Source: Oscheius sp. JU75
Taxonomy: Eukaryota; Nematoda; Chromadorea; Rhabditida; Rhabditidae
Length of the DNA stretch: 64,000 bases
Reading direction: 5' to 3'
NCBI GenBank assembly: GCA_037178855.1
Contig: JASJZC010000004.1
Coordinates: 6,634,001-6,698,000, forward strand
Every line of letters starts with the position of its first letter. Position 1 is the first letter of the stretch. The position numbers and the translations under genes were made by a program. This document shows, piece by piece, positions 35,801 to 46,727 of the stretch. The notes below the pieces were generated by a model. It worked only from the letters and a program-made list of their open reading frames with translations, searched no databases and was not told the DNA's origin.

Positions 35801-38800
35801 AGGCGGATGGTGTCTTCTCGACGTACACGTAGGTGGGAGGTCGGACTGAAAAGCCCCATTTAACAAAAACTTTAAGTATCCGGAAACTAGCCAGCAAAAA
35901 TATATGAAAAAAACTTACATAACAAAATTAAAATTAGAAGTATTGAAAAAATCAGAGCCGCGACGAGAATTGCAGTGCATAGTGATATTTTTCTGCCGCA
36001 TCCTTCTTTTTCCTTTTCCGGCGACATTGAGATCCTTCTAAACTAAACTTTTAAACATTTCTGGAAATCAGCAAACTTTTTGTTCAACCTCGTGCCAGCT
36101 ATCGATGCCGTGGTAGGATACTTGAACAGTGGTGCTGAGCCGGGAAGTTCTGACTTACTAAGCGGGAGTCCCGTCGGCACAATGCCATGCGTACATCTGA
36201 AACTCGGAGAGTGTGGATAAATCAGGGCCGGCTGGCTGGTGGATTTGGAGCACACAGTCAAAAGAGAGCCGTAATTAGGGAGTGTGGCAAGGGCTGGGGT
36301 GACTCGCGCTAAGTGACCGGGAAATGTGGCTACTGAAATGATGGACATTCTGCCCCAACACCAAACGACCTATTAAGATATATTAAATGTCTGGTGTTAT
36401 TAAAATTCGAAAAGTGTAAGAGTTGTATAAAACCTCAGGCTGGTATCTGGGAGGAAGAAACTTAAGAAGTTGCTATGAAGAAATGAAGGCTGTGACCCAG
36501 AAGACCCATTCAAAGGGTCCGCCTGCTACAGTGACCATCGGTAAACCCTTGAGCTCGCGCCAAAATTGCCTTCGTTTAGACAATATTTTTAGCAGGGATG
36601 AGAGGATTGGTGGGCTCTTAATTGCAACTTTTACGGTTGTGGGCCCTAATGAAAGTCGGCACAAGACTTTGCACATAAACGCGTGTGGCTTGTGGGGCGC
36701 ATGAAGAGGAGCGCAAATGCGCAAGCAGATTAGGGCTTATTGGTGGGAAGCTGAGGGACCTCCGAAACGTGTCACTTTTTAAATCCCCTTCTGTCGCTCT
36801 CTCCCATCTAACCGTATCATCTCGATATTTGACACTCTCGAGTAGAGGAGAGCGCGCAAACGGAAGCTGCGTTCCGTTGCCCTCGTTGATTGTTTTGTGG
36901 TCGAGGCTCAGAATAATCCCATTGGAAAGGAGGAAACGCGTATGACATGGGGCAGATAAGACATTTGACGGACATTGAGAGAACCTAGCAGCCTATTACG
37001 GAATAGAGAAGTAGCCGATGGCTCGGTGTAATTAGAGAGCTGTTGAGACGGCCCACAGGGAAAGTGACAGCACTGTTCGAAGATTTCCCATCAGAGCTCT
37101 CAGACCCTATTTCTTAGACCCTGACCCTAGGGTCTTAAATTCTCCGAGATGGTATGAGTGTACAGGTATGTTTTACCGTACGTTACAGGCGTCACAGCCT
37201 ACACGCTACAGGATAGCTTACAACTTAGCTTGTTAGCTCAAATGAAAACTCTTTGCAGCCTTTCAGAATGCGAAATTAAAAAATGAGGACGACAAGCAGA
37301 TAAACGCGTGTTTGTTGGACAATAAGACCCTACCTTCTCCCCTGAGGCAATAAGTTTCCGCGCATAATTCAGAGAGCCACCAAGTCTGAAGGCGCTGATG
37401 ACATTTCCTATGCCACGCTTCCCTGCCCCGTGGAGTACTACTACTGTTGCTTACTGTGTTTGACCACCGAGTTTTACAACTCCAGAGGGCCTAGAGAGGA
37501 TAAGGTACGTAATAGATCCGGCAGAGTTGCGCAAGAGGGTCACTGAGGGGTGAAACAGGCGCGTCGAGGTGAGTCACACTGTACAGCTGGTTCTCGTATT
37601 ATTGGTGGAACACCTGGATGATATGGGATGGAAACAGGGATCTTGCAAGGGAAGAAAATAAAAAAAAACTCACGTGTCATGATATCGGACCTGAGAGGCT
37701 GGTGACAGGGTCGACGTCGCCGTTCTCACTGGAAAAGATGGATAGATTGGGTAAGGCTGGTAGTGCCGCTGATCTTGGTGCACCTGATGATACCCCTCCC
37801 GACGTGGGAACATTTGTGCATCTGGCAGCAGCAGCTATGGGATACTCTGGTGCAGGCTCGTTGTCTATTCCGGACCCGCCCTACTCTCCTGACGCGTCTC
37901 CGGTCAGCCAGAGATAATTAAATTGAAAACGAGGCTCTATTCACAGCTGACCGCGATCCCTTTTAGGCTGTCCGACACGAAAAAGGCTGTAGCTGACTTG
38001 TTGACTCAAGACTACTTCTGGGAAAGTGTGTCAGTCTCGCCTTTTGGCGGCTTTACTCAAGTACCTCCTAGTGCTTATGGTTGCGCAACGGCTAGAGAGA
38101 GCTCTGACCCCCTTGGGAGCTCTGTCAAGGGAGACCGTCAAGGTGTGGATTTCTGAACGTAAACTATTGTCTGATCTTTTAAAACAGTTAATAAAAAAAA
38201 ATCCTACTCACTCTTGCAAAAAGTGAATAATAGTATTTAAACTATTGGGCAACTACGATAATAAACAATTGTTGCCAGACCGGGAAGTCTAAATTCTCTA
38301 AGTTGTTTTACAAAGTTGTATACATCAAAAGCTACGTTACAGTCAGAGATGACGCGGTGAGCTATACTTCAGTCTGCGCCGAGATTGTACGGGTGCGACT
38401 TTTTAGGGTTTAGTTGTTTAAGAAGGACCGATTTTAGCTCGAAACAAAGTGAACATGAAGCGTCCTGTATCTAATCGACTTACATGATTCTCCAGGAATA
38501 TAGTAGGATCCATCGACCGTCTTGTGAAGAACCTTGTTCTTCTCATCCGGCCAGTCATCCGAACTGTTCAGTAAAGTATTGTTCGATCGTCTCTGCTGAG
38601 AAAGAGACATCTCGTAAGAGTTGAATGTAGAACCAAGAGGACCAAGAAGATGGTCTCGGGAGCCGTCTTCTAAACAGAATTTAATAACTTTCCGCAAAAC
38701 CATACCTTTATGAGTTAGCAGCTCTGGATCCTCGTAATTATTCTCGTACTCGTGTAGCTTGTCCGGTGGACAGGGAGGTTGCCAAGCTGGCGGTGGGCGC

Positions 38801-41800
38801 ATTTCCGCCGAGCTGGGCACGAAGAGGACAGTTTCTGGAAGAGGTCAGATAACGACAATGAGACGAGGGTCAGTTGCGCAAGCGCTGATATGGCAGAGGA
38901 GTGAGTGTAATAGATTGACAATCATCGGGAATCAAAACAATTAGTCTAGAAGAGACACTTTCTTGGCCAAGGGTCATCAAAAATGCCTATAAGATTAGTG
39001 AGGTTAGGAAGATCGGTCGATAAAGTTGTGCCAGCCGGGGGGAGTGGAAATCGGCATATGGCTGAGAGAGAAAAGAGAGAGAGAGAGAGAACAAGCATGG
39101 GAAGATGGGATAGCACTGTGAGTCATAAATTGTACAAGATTTCCTGGAAGTACTGTAAGTTTTTGTAACAACCAGAGAGACAATAAATTTCAAGAATGTG
39201 GCAGATCGTCAGATTAAAAAAGTCTGCGCCTAGCACATCTAGACAAAAAAGAGAGTTTCCCCTTGAGGCGGAAAGTTTATAAGAGATGACACATACACAC
39301 ACGAAATGAATAAGAAACAAAAGAACTCAAAGGAGAGAGTGTGACAATGGCCTAGCGCCGAAGTGTGAGTAAAAGGCGCGTTGGTCCTGGGAACAGCCTC
39401 GTCTGTCGGCAAGAACTTAAGGATAACTGATCCGTTATACGACCGGAGCGGCAGAAGAAAGTACTGTCTGAGAGGGGGAGAAGAGAATCGTGTAAACGAT
39501 CTCCCACCCACCAACTAATTGCGACACCTTCTGCGAACGAACATGTGTGGAGCGCGGAGGGACAAACATATACTGGCCAAAGGGTCAGTACGGGCACCAC
39601 GCCCGCAAGCCAGGTGCCAATCAGGGTGGCAGCGAGGAGGGGAGGGGACTCTCTTATAACTTATTTCCGTCCCAGTCAGGGAACGTCAGGAAGAATGTAC
39701 AAAGAAGGAATAAGGAAGTTTTTGATCTGGTCACACCTTCTTCTATGCTATGGGTTGTAGCTTCATTTTTAATGCCTAGCAAGAGGATACGGGTCGTTTG
39801 CCCTAGCAGCAAAGTTCCGGATGACTGAACTGTTTTCTAATGTGGACCATACTTTCCGTTATTGTCTGAAACTAACAGTTTGGAGCAGTTTCAATGTGGT
39901 TTAAACAGCTATTGCCCTTATTCTAACCCGAGCCGACACGGTTACTGTCTTTTTTGTGAGGTAGCATGTGGAACCAAATTAATACATTTTAACGCAGTGA
40001 CCAAATTCGAAAAGACCAAAGACATGAAACAATCGACAGCAGATAGCGAAGAATACTAAAAGACAAGGCTAATGCAAACAAATGACTGTGTGATGTGCTA
40101 GGTTACGAGGTTGACCTGCTGGCTAAAGTAAACTAATTAAGAACGTGTGAGGGAGGGAATTGGACTGTATAGGAAGGCTCTCTCTTTGGGCATAGTGGGC
40201 CATCCGGAGAGGACAGAGAAAGAGACTGGTTGACACCAAGAGGCTGATGGAGGACACTATCAAATGAAGCGGAAAGCCGCGGAGGTCGCCAAAGAAAGGC
40301 GAGCCTCTTTTCAGGACATAAGGTGAGTGTTGGCAGGGTCCCGTCACGCATGGTCCTAGTTTTTGTGTCCAACAGCTTTTTGGTTAAGATTTGACCTGAT
40401 TTATCAGATAGTGGTACTGCTACACTAGCTTACTGTAACTTTATGGTCGAGGATGAAACTCCAACGTTTTCAGGGACCAAAAGTATGTTTCTAATCATTC
40501 TTGCCCTAATCCCCTAAAGAATAGTAGGTGACAGCTGAACTGCCACACACATCAGCAATAATTAGATCCTTGGAATGGATAATCCTGAGTTGACTATAGC
40601 GTGAAGGTTTTGGCAACTTTTTGGGGAAAGAATTTCCAACCAGTTTTTGAAGCCAGAGCTGATTGGAGTGGATCCAGTGACACAATTCAACTATAACGAG
40701 CTTCTAAGTTTCAGAGTCGTGAGAAACGAGGGGCGAGAATGGCCAAGTGGCTACTCGAGCCAAGATATGGACTGCCTAATGGAAAGAGTACTAGAAGAGA
40801 TGACTTTAGAAGTCATGGTGGCAGCTCTGACAGCGAGAGCCACGAAAGCATTTAAAGAAAACACAAGATTTTGTGTTAGGCTTGAACAAGTTTCGTGACA
40901 ACTCATCCTTAACTCAACGTGCCAAAGAGAGTGACTAAAAAGGAAAGAAGCAACAAAGATTGTGTTGTGACCGGCGGTCAAGAGTAATTGTTTAATTGGC
41001 GGGAGGCTGGCTCAGGGTCCCCTCACACAATGCGGCACAATCAAATGCGACAGAAGGTCATCAGACTAGAACTTACCTTCCTCGTGGCTCGTTAGTATCG
41101 GCGTTGGATTTTTCTTGTAGTAGACGCCAGCTGCAAGCCGGGGGATCTTTTTCCCGTTCTCCATCCTGAATCACAAAGATTATGCGAGAAAAAATACGGA
41201 ACACCTGGACGTGGTGGTGGTCGTGCTGGACTTGCCCGACGAATGAGAAAGTTCCGTACTATCGGTCGAACTCTCGGATCTGGAAATAGGAGACAATTTG
41301 TGAATGGTTCAAATTATAGTTGTCGATAAGACCTGGTGTATATCAAAAGCCTATTTTATGTTATAGGGTGCTGCCGTTCCTTCTTCCACAGTGTTTCAAA
41401 ATATCTGGGAACGCGTTCAGCGAAGAAAAACAATTTCTTGCGACAACAACATCCGCGAAAACTTTTTACAGTGTGGCTGGGAGAGAAGTTTGGATATAAT
41501 TTATGTAACAATCACACATTGGTAGAATTTTAAAAAGACTCACACGTGCTTCGAGCTTGTAGGTAGTGGAACGTCTAAAGCCACACCATTCCCATTATTC
41601 GCCGCTGAACTCTTCTCATCGACCTCTGCAAAGAAATAACTAATTGATCCGAAATGGAGCTGTGAAAGTGCCATCGGGACAGTCCCGGCCTTTAATTTCC
41701 ATCTGCCCGCAGCTGTAAACGCTCTGCACAGGTGATTAACCGAAGGATTGTAAATTGTAAGATCTGGAAGAAACGAGAGGAGGAGCACAGCTGCGAGAGA

Positions 41801-42563
41801 GAGCGGGACAAGTGACGACCTGGGGGTGTAATGCATGATCCCCGGTTCGGGATTTGGGTTCTATCACTACCTATTCACAAATGAGACTGTAATTAAGCGG
41901 GGCAATAAGGCGCGCTCAAATCCCCGGAATTGACTTTGGGTGGCAACATACGAGACCAATTAGCACTGATAGCCAGGTCAGTCTGGACAGTAATTACTGT
42001 GGGAAAAGGCTAGAAGATTATCTGGGGGTTCGGATGTCAATTTATAAGGGACTGTTTTTAACGGAAAGTATGTTCCACATTAGAAAACACTTTAGTCTTC
42101 CGGAACTTTGCTGCTAGTACAAACGACATCGATAAAAGGCTGAGTTAAATTTTTTTGTAGATTTTAGGTGTTTATAATATACGGTATAATAAACGTACAG
42201 AGCTAAAACTTTTACCGCCCGTATCATCTCGATGCGCTCGGTACATGGGCCTTTATGTGAAACTTGTGTGTGTATTTCTTTTTCAATGTACCAAATCGGA
42301 TGCTACAGCTTTAAAAGTAAGAACTGAGGAGAGCCAAATATTTGAATCGTGTTCATATCTTAACCTCTTTTCTCAAAAAATTTGAACAAACCTGGGATGA
42401 TAGCATTACTTGGTCGAGCCCGAACTCTCAAAACATATTTAGTGGAAGAGAATAAAGTATGGCTCGGAGATAGCTCTTTCTCGGCACCGGTAGACATCAG
42501 CCCGAATGGCTGCCACTGGCTCTCACTTGTCATCGGAGCAACTGTTCCACGGCTAGTGGTCAT
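26890..42563 (-). CDS. Teneurin, type II transmembrane adhesion receptor
   Basis: The intracellular part is encoded by exons at 42563-42392, 41625-41544, about 41283-41060, 38840-38470 and 37830-37680, all phase-compatible. The transmembrane segment [18 protein letters not shown] is near 35980. Outside follow a furin-like site PRRKRQ (about 35425), eight EGF repeats (about 35240-34160) with a Thr/Pro-rich insert after the fourth, a Cys-rich and FN-plug region (34100-32500), an NHL beta-propeller (32110-31050), many YD repeats (31000-27700; for example YDLMGRA, YDHLGRI) and a C-terminal region ending [13 protein letters not shown] and a short tail. This is the complete teneurin order (known from TEN-1/Ten-m/TENM), roughly 2,500-2,900 residues. 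EGF2 has five cysteines, as expected for disulfide-linked dimers. Teneurins mediate cell-cell contact and neuronal guidance, with latrophilin as a known vertebrate partner. The N-terminal ATG is preceded in frame by TGA and by a CTTCTCAG acceptor-like site. I assume one long isoform; the large introns could hold alternative promoters. Confidence 0.93.
29261..29282. repeat. Perfect inverted repeat in a teneurin intron
   Basis: ACGCGTA (29261-29267) and TACGCGT (29276-29282) flank an 8-base loop. The host intron (about 180 bp) is four times the usual size and also holds motif 1 at 29322-29337. Confidence 0.4.
29322..29337 (+). repeat. Motif 1 of the dispersed element in a teneurin intron
   Basis: GCCGAGATAGTACGGA is the best match to the motif consensus in the window. 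It lies in a teneurin intron of about 180 bp. Confidence 0.4.
32210..32300 (-). repeat. Composite dispersed element, copy B
   Basis: Motif 1 is at 32210-32224 (plus-strand reading GTATTGTCTCGACAC) and motif 2 at 32274-32300 (CTCTGCAAAGTTGCAG then CTTTTGATC). The element sits in the teneurin intron upstream of the NHL exon. Motif 2 is inverted relative to copy D. Confidence 0.5.
33822..33903 (+). tRNA. tRNA-Ser (anticodon CGA)
   Basis: The 82-base sequence folds as a type II tRNA: acceptor GCACTGA paired with TCAGTGC plus discriminator G, D-arm with box A TGTCCGAGTGG, anticodon stem TTGA/TCAA with loop CTCGAAA (anticodon CGA, decoding UCG), a long variable arm GGGCTCTGCCC, and a T-arm with box B GGTTCGAATCC. 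It has no intron. A T-rich stretch directly after it can end Pol III transcription. It lies on the strand opposite to teneurin, inside a 249-bp intron (33694-33942). Confidence 0.96.
36050..37680. other. Large teneurin intron
   Basis: This intron lies between the exon ending VRYHDT and the transmembrane exon. No gene is seen in it. It contains a motif 1 copy at 36811-36826. Confidence 0.4.
36811..36826 (-). repeat. Motif 1 of the dispersed element in a large teneurin intron
   Basis: On the minus strand the sequence reads ATCGAGATGATACGGT, matching the core GAGATGATACGG of the copies at 42216 and 23358. Confidence 0.35.
38305..38394 (+). repeat. Composite dispersed element, copy E (diverged)
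   Basis: A weak motif 2 (ACAAAGTTGTATACATCAAA then AGCTAC, about 38310-38335) is followed by motif 1 GCCGAGATTGTACGGG at 38379-38394. The copy lies in a teneurin intron just downstream of the exon ending about 38470. Confidence 0.35.
38845..41055. other. Largest teneurin intron
   Basis: About 2.2 kb separate the exons coding ILTSHEE and [11 protein letters not shown]. No nested gene is recognisable on either strand. A GA microsatellite lies at 39075-39090. Position within the intracellular region suggests possible alternative promoter use. Confidence 0.4.
39075..39090. repeat. (GA)8 microsatellite
   Basis: Eight perfect GA units lie in the largest teneurin intron, inside a purine-rich stretch. 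Confidence 0.8.
42216..42234 (-). repeat. Motif 1 of the dispersed element in the first teneurin intron
   Basis: CATCGAGATGATACGGGCG on the minus strand is one base different from the dynein intron copy at 23358-23376. Confidence 0.4.
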
Positions 42564-43215
42564 CGTTGGTCAGACGCTTGGTAAGAGAGTACGTGAAACT
42601 GAGAAGAAAGAGACAAGGAGACTGATTTGTCCGTGGCTAAGAATTAGGTGAAATATGAACAGGAGTTCAAAACAGAGATATATGGTAATCTGGGCGAGTC
42701 AAGGAGCAGCCTAATTGGGCACTCGAGGTGTCGGAAAGGCGCATATAGATAAGCTGGTAACAGACGAATTGGAATTGAAGATGTTGTCCAGAAATGTGCG
42801 AGAGGTCCTAGAACATGTTTCTATCTTTACTATCGCGATGCTTTCTGTGGCGGACTCTGTTTGTTTGTCTGTCCGAAGCCAGGAAACAGAAGCGAACCAA
42901 TTATGTTGTCCTGAAATTTTGTTGTTCAGAAACAGTTACTGCCTAAATTGGTGGGAAAGTCTTTGGGCGCTCTCTATAACTTGGTTTTTGTCCCAATGAA
43001 GCCACTGGAAGCTTTTTGTTATTACGAAACGGCGCAGCCGCCAATGCAAAATGTAGGCGAAGCCGTCAGAGACGGCTGATAAACTCCTATTCCCGAGAAA
43101 TGTTGATGAGATCGCTCGTGAAAACTGAAAACACCACAAAAAACAAAACGAAAACACGAGTTATCATTCATTGGTACTACTTCATCGTGTGATATCCTGG
43201 ACCATATGTCATTCT
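42564..43215. other. Intergenic region between teneurin and the BTB gene
   Basis: Contains the presumed teneurin promoter and first leader (acceptor-like CTTCTCAG near 42605, minus strand) and, at 43030-43079, the second double-hairpin element. No gene is seen. Confidence 0.4.
43030..43079 (+). repeat. Double-hairpin element, copy 2
   Basis: Hairpin 1 is GGCG-CAGC-CGCC (43031-43042) and hairpin 2 is AGCCGTC-AGA-GACGGCT (43061-43077). Compared with copy 1 at 6965-7033, the stems are retained (one C to T change gives a G-U pair), while the loop of hairpin 2 and the spacer (15 versus 33 bases) differ. Confidence 0.5.
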
Positions 43216-44920
43216 TCATGCAACAAAACCACAGACGATGCATCGGTGCACTATATTAGGGGAAAGTAAGACATTTTGAAAAATGTTTCTTCCTCCACAT
43301 TTTGTACATAAAATGGAGTATCGCCTAAGCACATAGGCGGCGATAGAAACTACCCCAATTGAAGATGGTAAGATGCTTAGTTCACGATCACTCATCGATT
43401 GCATTGTTTCAAGCTGAAAGGCCCATTTTGTTCGGTGTTGAATACAGACCTGTTTCTGTACCATGTCCATTTCTTCGTAGTAGATTAGTTTGTTAAGGTT
43501 GTCCCACTGATCAATTTTTGTCATTAATTTTTTCGTCAACGAGCTAGACTTGAACGCGTTTAATCCTTTCATCCATTCTGCCATTTGCCCATTGTCCATT
43601 GTACCCTTTACTGATAGATCTGGAAAAATGTTATAGTGAAAAATTTAAAGCTTTACCTAGGACACTGTGAAGAGCACGTAGAGTTTCTTGGATACAACGG
43701 TACTCTCCATCTATAAACTTGCAGTTTTGGCCTTCAACTACTTTTGTCTTTGGCAAGTTGCAGAAGATTGACAGAATCTAAAACAGGATACTGTGTTTTT
43801 CTTAATTCTGTCCTTATATATTAGGGCTGCTTACTAACACTCACCTCCTCATTCACATGCAGAAGCCTGTCGTTCGCGTTCCAACATATCAGCGCAACAT
43901 TCGACATGCTCCAGGAGGTTTCAAAGTTTTCTGTAGTGTTGCTAAAATATTTTTTGAATGCTATATGGGTCTAGGCATATGTACAAAATGTACTCACATT
44001 TCTTTGCACGAATCGCAAACATTGTCCGATGAATCTTTTCGGAGTTTACGTGAACATGTGGAACACAGTTTAGCCGTTTCGACTGGATCTGCAGCAGAAC
44101 CGTTTCGCGGAACTTCCAAATTTAATTTTTTGCCGATTGCAAGCACATCTTCGAGGCCAAACGTGGTATCAGGAGAACATGCAGACAAATATTGTTCCAT
44201 TTCTTCTTGTGTCATATTTTCAATAACGTTTTTCTGAAAATGTATATTTTCAGAAGTTTGTTCGAGCCGTGCACTGGGACTCATTACATTTTGTATGCAG
44301 CCACAAAATTTAAAAAAGCATTCACGGCTGCATGAGTATTTGATTGACGGATATCTGCTTACCCTGTTCTCAATTGTTTCGATAGCTTCCTGGTATAACA
44401 ATCGATCGACGTTGCTTAGATTTTCGCTGATGCGACGACAATATGCGCGAATTGCCGGAATGTCTAACTGGTCTCCGATGCGAAAAGTTTCAACCAGATC
44501 TTTCACATTAATTGCTTCGTCATCACCTAAATATCGAATATTACTAAAACTGTTTTCTCACCTAGGTGATGGAGTAAGCGAAGAGCACGGATGAACGCAT
44601 CATAGGCAACTTCTAGTGCAATTTCATCCTGGGTTTTCTAAAAGTTAAAACTTCACTTTTGTTACTAAAATAGCACCTCTATCCAGTCACCATTAAACAA
44701 CCTTTTGAAAAAAGGCGAGTGAAACGTAAGTAGCTAAAATTATGTATAAAAGTATGAAGGAACAACATCAATTTACCGTTCTGTTCACATAAACCAACTT
44801 GGTCACATCTCCATCAGACACCTTCAAGACGACATCAGATTTCGACCAGCGTTCATCAAAGTTCGGAGGAATCGTAGCCCTTGATTGGCTATGACAATTC
44901 AAAAACGAAACAACATACAT
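43216..44920 (-). CDS. BTB/POZ protein with C-terminal cysteine-pair (zinc-ribbon-like) motifs
   Basis: About eight exons join in frame from the ATG at 44920 to the stop at 43216; introns are about 35-70 bp, and one 36-base segment (VQKQ to LETM) may be either intron or coding. The N-terminal 130 residues form a BTB/POZ domain: SDVVLKVSDGDVTKLVYVNR, LLTFHSPFFKRLFNGDWIE, then LVETFRIGDQLDIPAIRAYC. BTB domains dimerise and commonly serve as Cullin-3 adaptors. After it come a pair CSTCSRKL...CDSC (about 44020-43990) and, at the very end, CTKCGGRNIF...CIVC, two four-cysteine patterns that could each hold a zinc ion. Nematode genomes are known to carry many such BTB proteins with varied tails. No MATH or Kelch domain is visible. 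Target and process are unknown. Confidence 0.75.
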
Positions 44921-44949
44921 TTCTACGACGAAGGGTGCCTATGTGTAGA

Positions 44950-44990
44950 ATCAGAAAAGAAAATGGCGCTTCGAGCTCCCTTGCTGATGA
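44950..44990 (+). repeat. 41-bp near-identical repeat, copy 1
   Basis: The stretch with core AAAATGGCGCTTCGAGCTCC then CTTGCTG is repeated at 45918-45958 with about three differences. This copy begins 30 bases upstream of the BTB start codon. The core includes GCGCCATTTTC on the minus strand. Confidence 0.6.
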
Positions 44991-45917
44991 TTATACTTGG
45001 GCGTCAAAAGGCGCAAACCTCGTCCAGCAATTTTTGCGGTTTTCGCTGCTTCTTTTTTCTTCTTTTCTTGTTTGTAAGTTGTTCGCCCTACTTTTTTCTA
45101 TGTTTTACCAATATTTCACTAAAAAAGAATAAATAGTCCCGACGAAAAACGCGAAAGTTTGATCCTACTGGCGCATACCTGATCTCACATTTTTCTCCGA
45201 GGTTTGTCGATTTTTTTTGTGAAAATTTGTGTGAAGGTAATGCAACATAAGACGAACAACTTGCAAACAAGAAGTAAGATATAAAATTTCGAATTTCGGG
45301 TTCTAAGTGGTATACTATTGTAGAGCTCAACGAGTACAATAACGAGTTCACTAAAAGACCGAAAAGGAGAGGAAGAAAAGGAGAAAGAAAATTATTCACT
45401 GCCGATCTACAGCGATTTGAAAACTTGCCTTACTTACTGTGCTGAAGGCAGAAGGGGGAACCAGGATGGGGTGTGGTGTATGTCTACCTAGATAGCGTAT
45501 AATACAGAGAATAGAGTAAGGGGGTTTTAGAAAGAGAGACTGAGGAAAGGGGGCGAGAGAGAGAGAAGTCAGCTCTATTACAGCGATAGGTAATATATAT
45601 AGGGCCTAATAGTCATGGTTCGTCATAGGTGAGGGGTCGGAGAAAGAGCAAGGGTCTCTGGAGGAATTTTATTTTTACGTTTGAATTTGGCCGGCCAACA
45701 GTCAACAAAGGTCAGTGAAAACCATTCCATTCTTGTTTATTAGGAAAAGCTAAAGACTAAAAGGCTTGATAAGAAACTGTCTCCGTAAGGTTATGCACCC
45801 ATACCTTTTCGACTTGCCAGACGAGGTATTTACGGTCAAGTCGGAAGGTTCTTTCTCCATTTTCATTTTTGCATACTTTTCATCTGTTCTTTCAGATCAA
45901 AGAAGAAAACATTTAAG

Positions 45918-45958
45918 ATCAGAAAGGAAAATGGCGCTTCGAGCTCCCTTGCTGGTGA
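45918..45958 (+). repeat. 41-bp near-identical repeat, copy 2
   Basis: This is the second copy of the stretch at 44950-44990, 968 bases away in the same orientation and about 55 bases from the edge of the second RTE fragment. The flanks do not match, so it is not part of a longer tandem duplication that I can see. Confidence 0.6.
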
Positions 45959-46012
45959 TAAGACCAGAGATAAGTCTGTAACTTCTCATCGATTTGAATT
46001 TCAATTGCAGGA

Positions 46013-46588
46013 TATAATTGTCGTCTAGAGCGTTTCTGAGAGTAGACCATTTCATACTTAAGTTTCTTTTTAAGTATCATGCAAAACAAGCTAACGCTGT
46101 AAACTCACATCTACATTTTTGTTCTCTGGGTCTTCTTTCTCCGTCCCTCGGATACGACTCTGTGATCATCTTCGCCCATCTGCTCGGTTCCATGTTTGTA
46201 TTCTTTCGATCCAGCTGAGTTTCTTATTAACCGCCAACTTCTTCGAGTCATTCAATTTGGATGTACGTCTCAGTCGTTGATTTGTCCATCGGTCAAATAT
46301 CGAGATATCCAGCATTCTTCTCTCTAACTTGTGTTGCTCGACCATTAAAGACTTCCTATCAGATTCGCGAAGCACCCAGGATTCAGTCCCGAATAGAACA
46401 ATAGGTGTCATAACTACTACGAAAAGATATATTCACTTGCTCAGAGGGACAGTGCGCTTGCATAGCATTTTTCTATTTTCGTTGAACTTCCAATAACCTA
46501 ATCCAATCCGTCGTTTCACATCTGCATCATCGGCAATTGGTATGGATATTTTCGATCCCATAAAGGCGAAGGTACCCACAAACTTGAC
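46013..46588 (-). mobile_element. Degenerate RTE-like retrotransposon fragment, copy 2
   Basis: It aligns with the element at 7810-8417 from the GSKISIPIAD motif to the stretch coding WSTLRNAL. It is inactivated: an AGA to TGA change after the conserved PLSK creates a stop (near 46433), a one-base deletion near KLSWIERI shifts the frame, and bases are lost after the KCR codons. No target-site duplication or 3' tail is visible. It is older than copy 1. Confidence 0.8.
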
Positions 46589-46727
46589 AAAAATATATTG
46601 TTGCATAAATGTCACAGACACTGCCAATAAAAAGTATCACTGGGCCGAGAAGATCATTGGGAAGGCTACTTCGAGTAAGGGGTCTCGCCAATGGCTTGAA
46701 CTGTCTGAAATTTTGATTTCTTGATGT

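Larger units (their letters stand above)
44921..46012. other. Intergenic region upstream of the BTB gene
   Basis: No gene is recognised. It holds the two 41-bp repeats and purine-rich tracts near 45500-45575. Confidence 0.4.

Noticed and set aside
36685..38230. Plus-strand open frames within teneurin introns as nested genes
   Set aside because: They are short, lack domains, and some overlap the minus-strand exon at 37680-37830.
41250..41270. GATAGTACGGAACTT shared between a teneurin exon and the intron motif at 29327
   Set aside because: A 15-base match is expected a few times in a window of this size, and the exonic copy is explained by the coding sequence.
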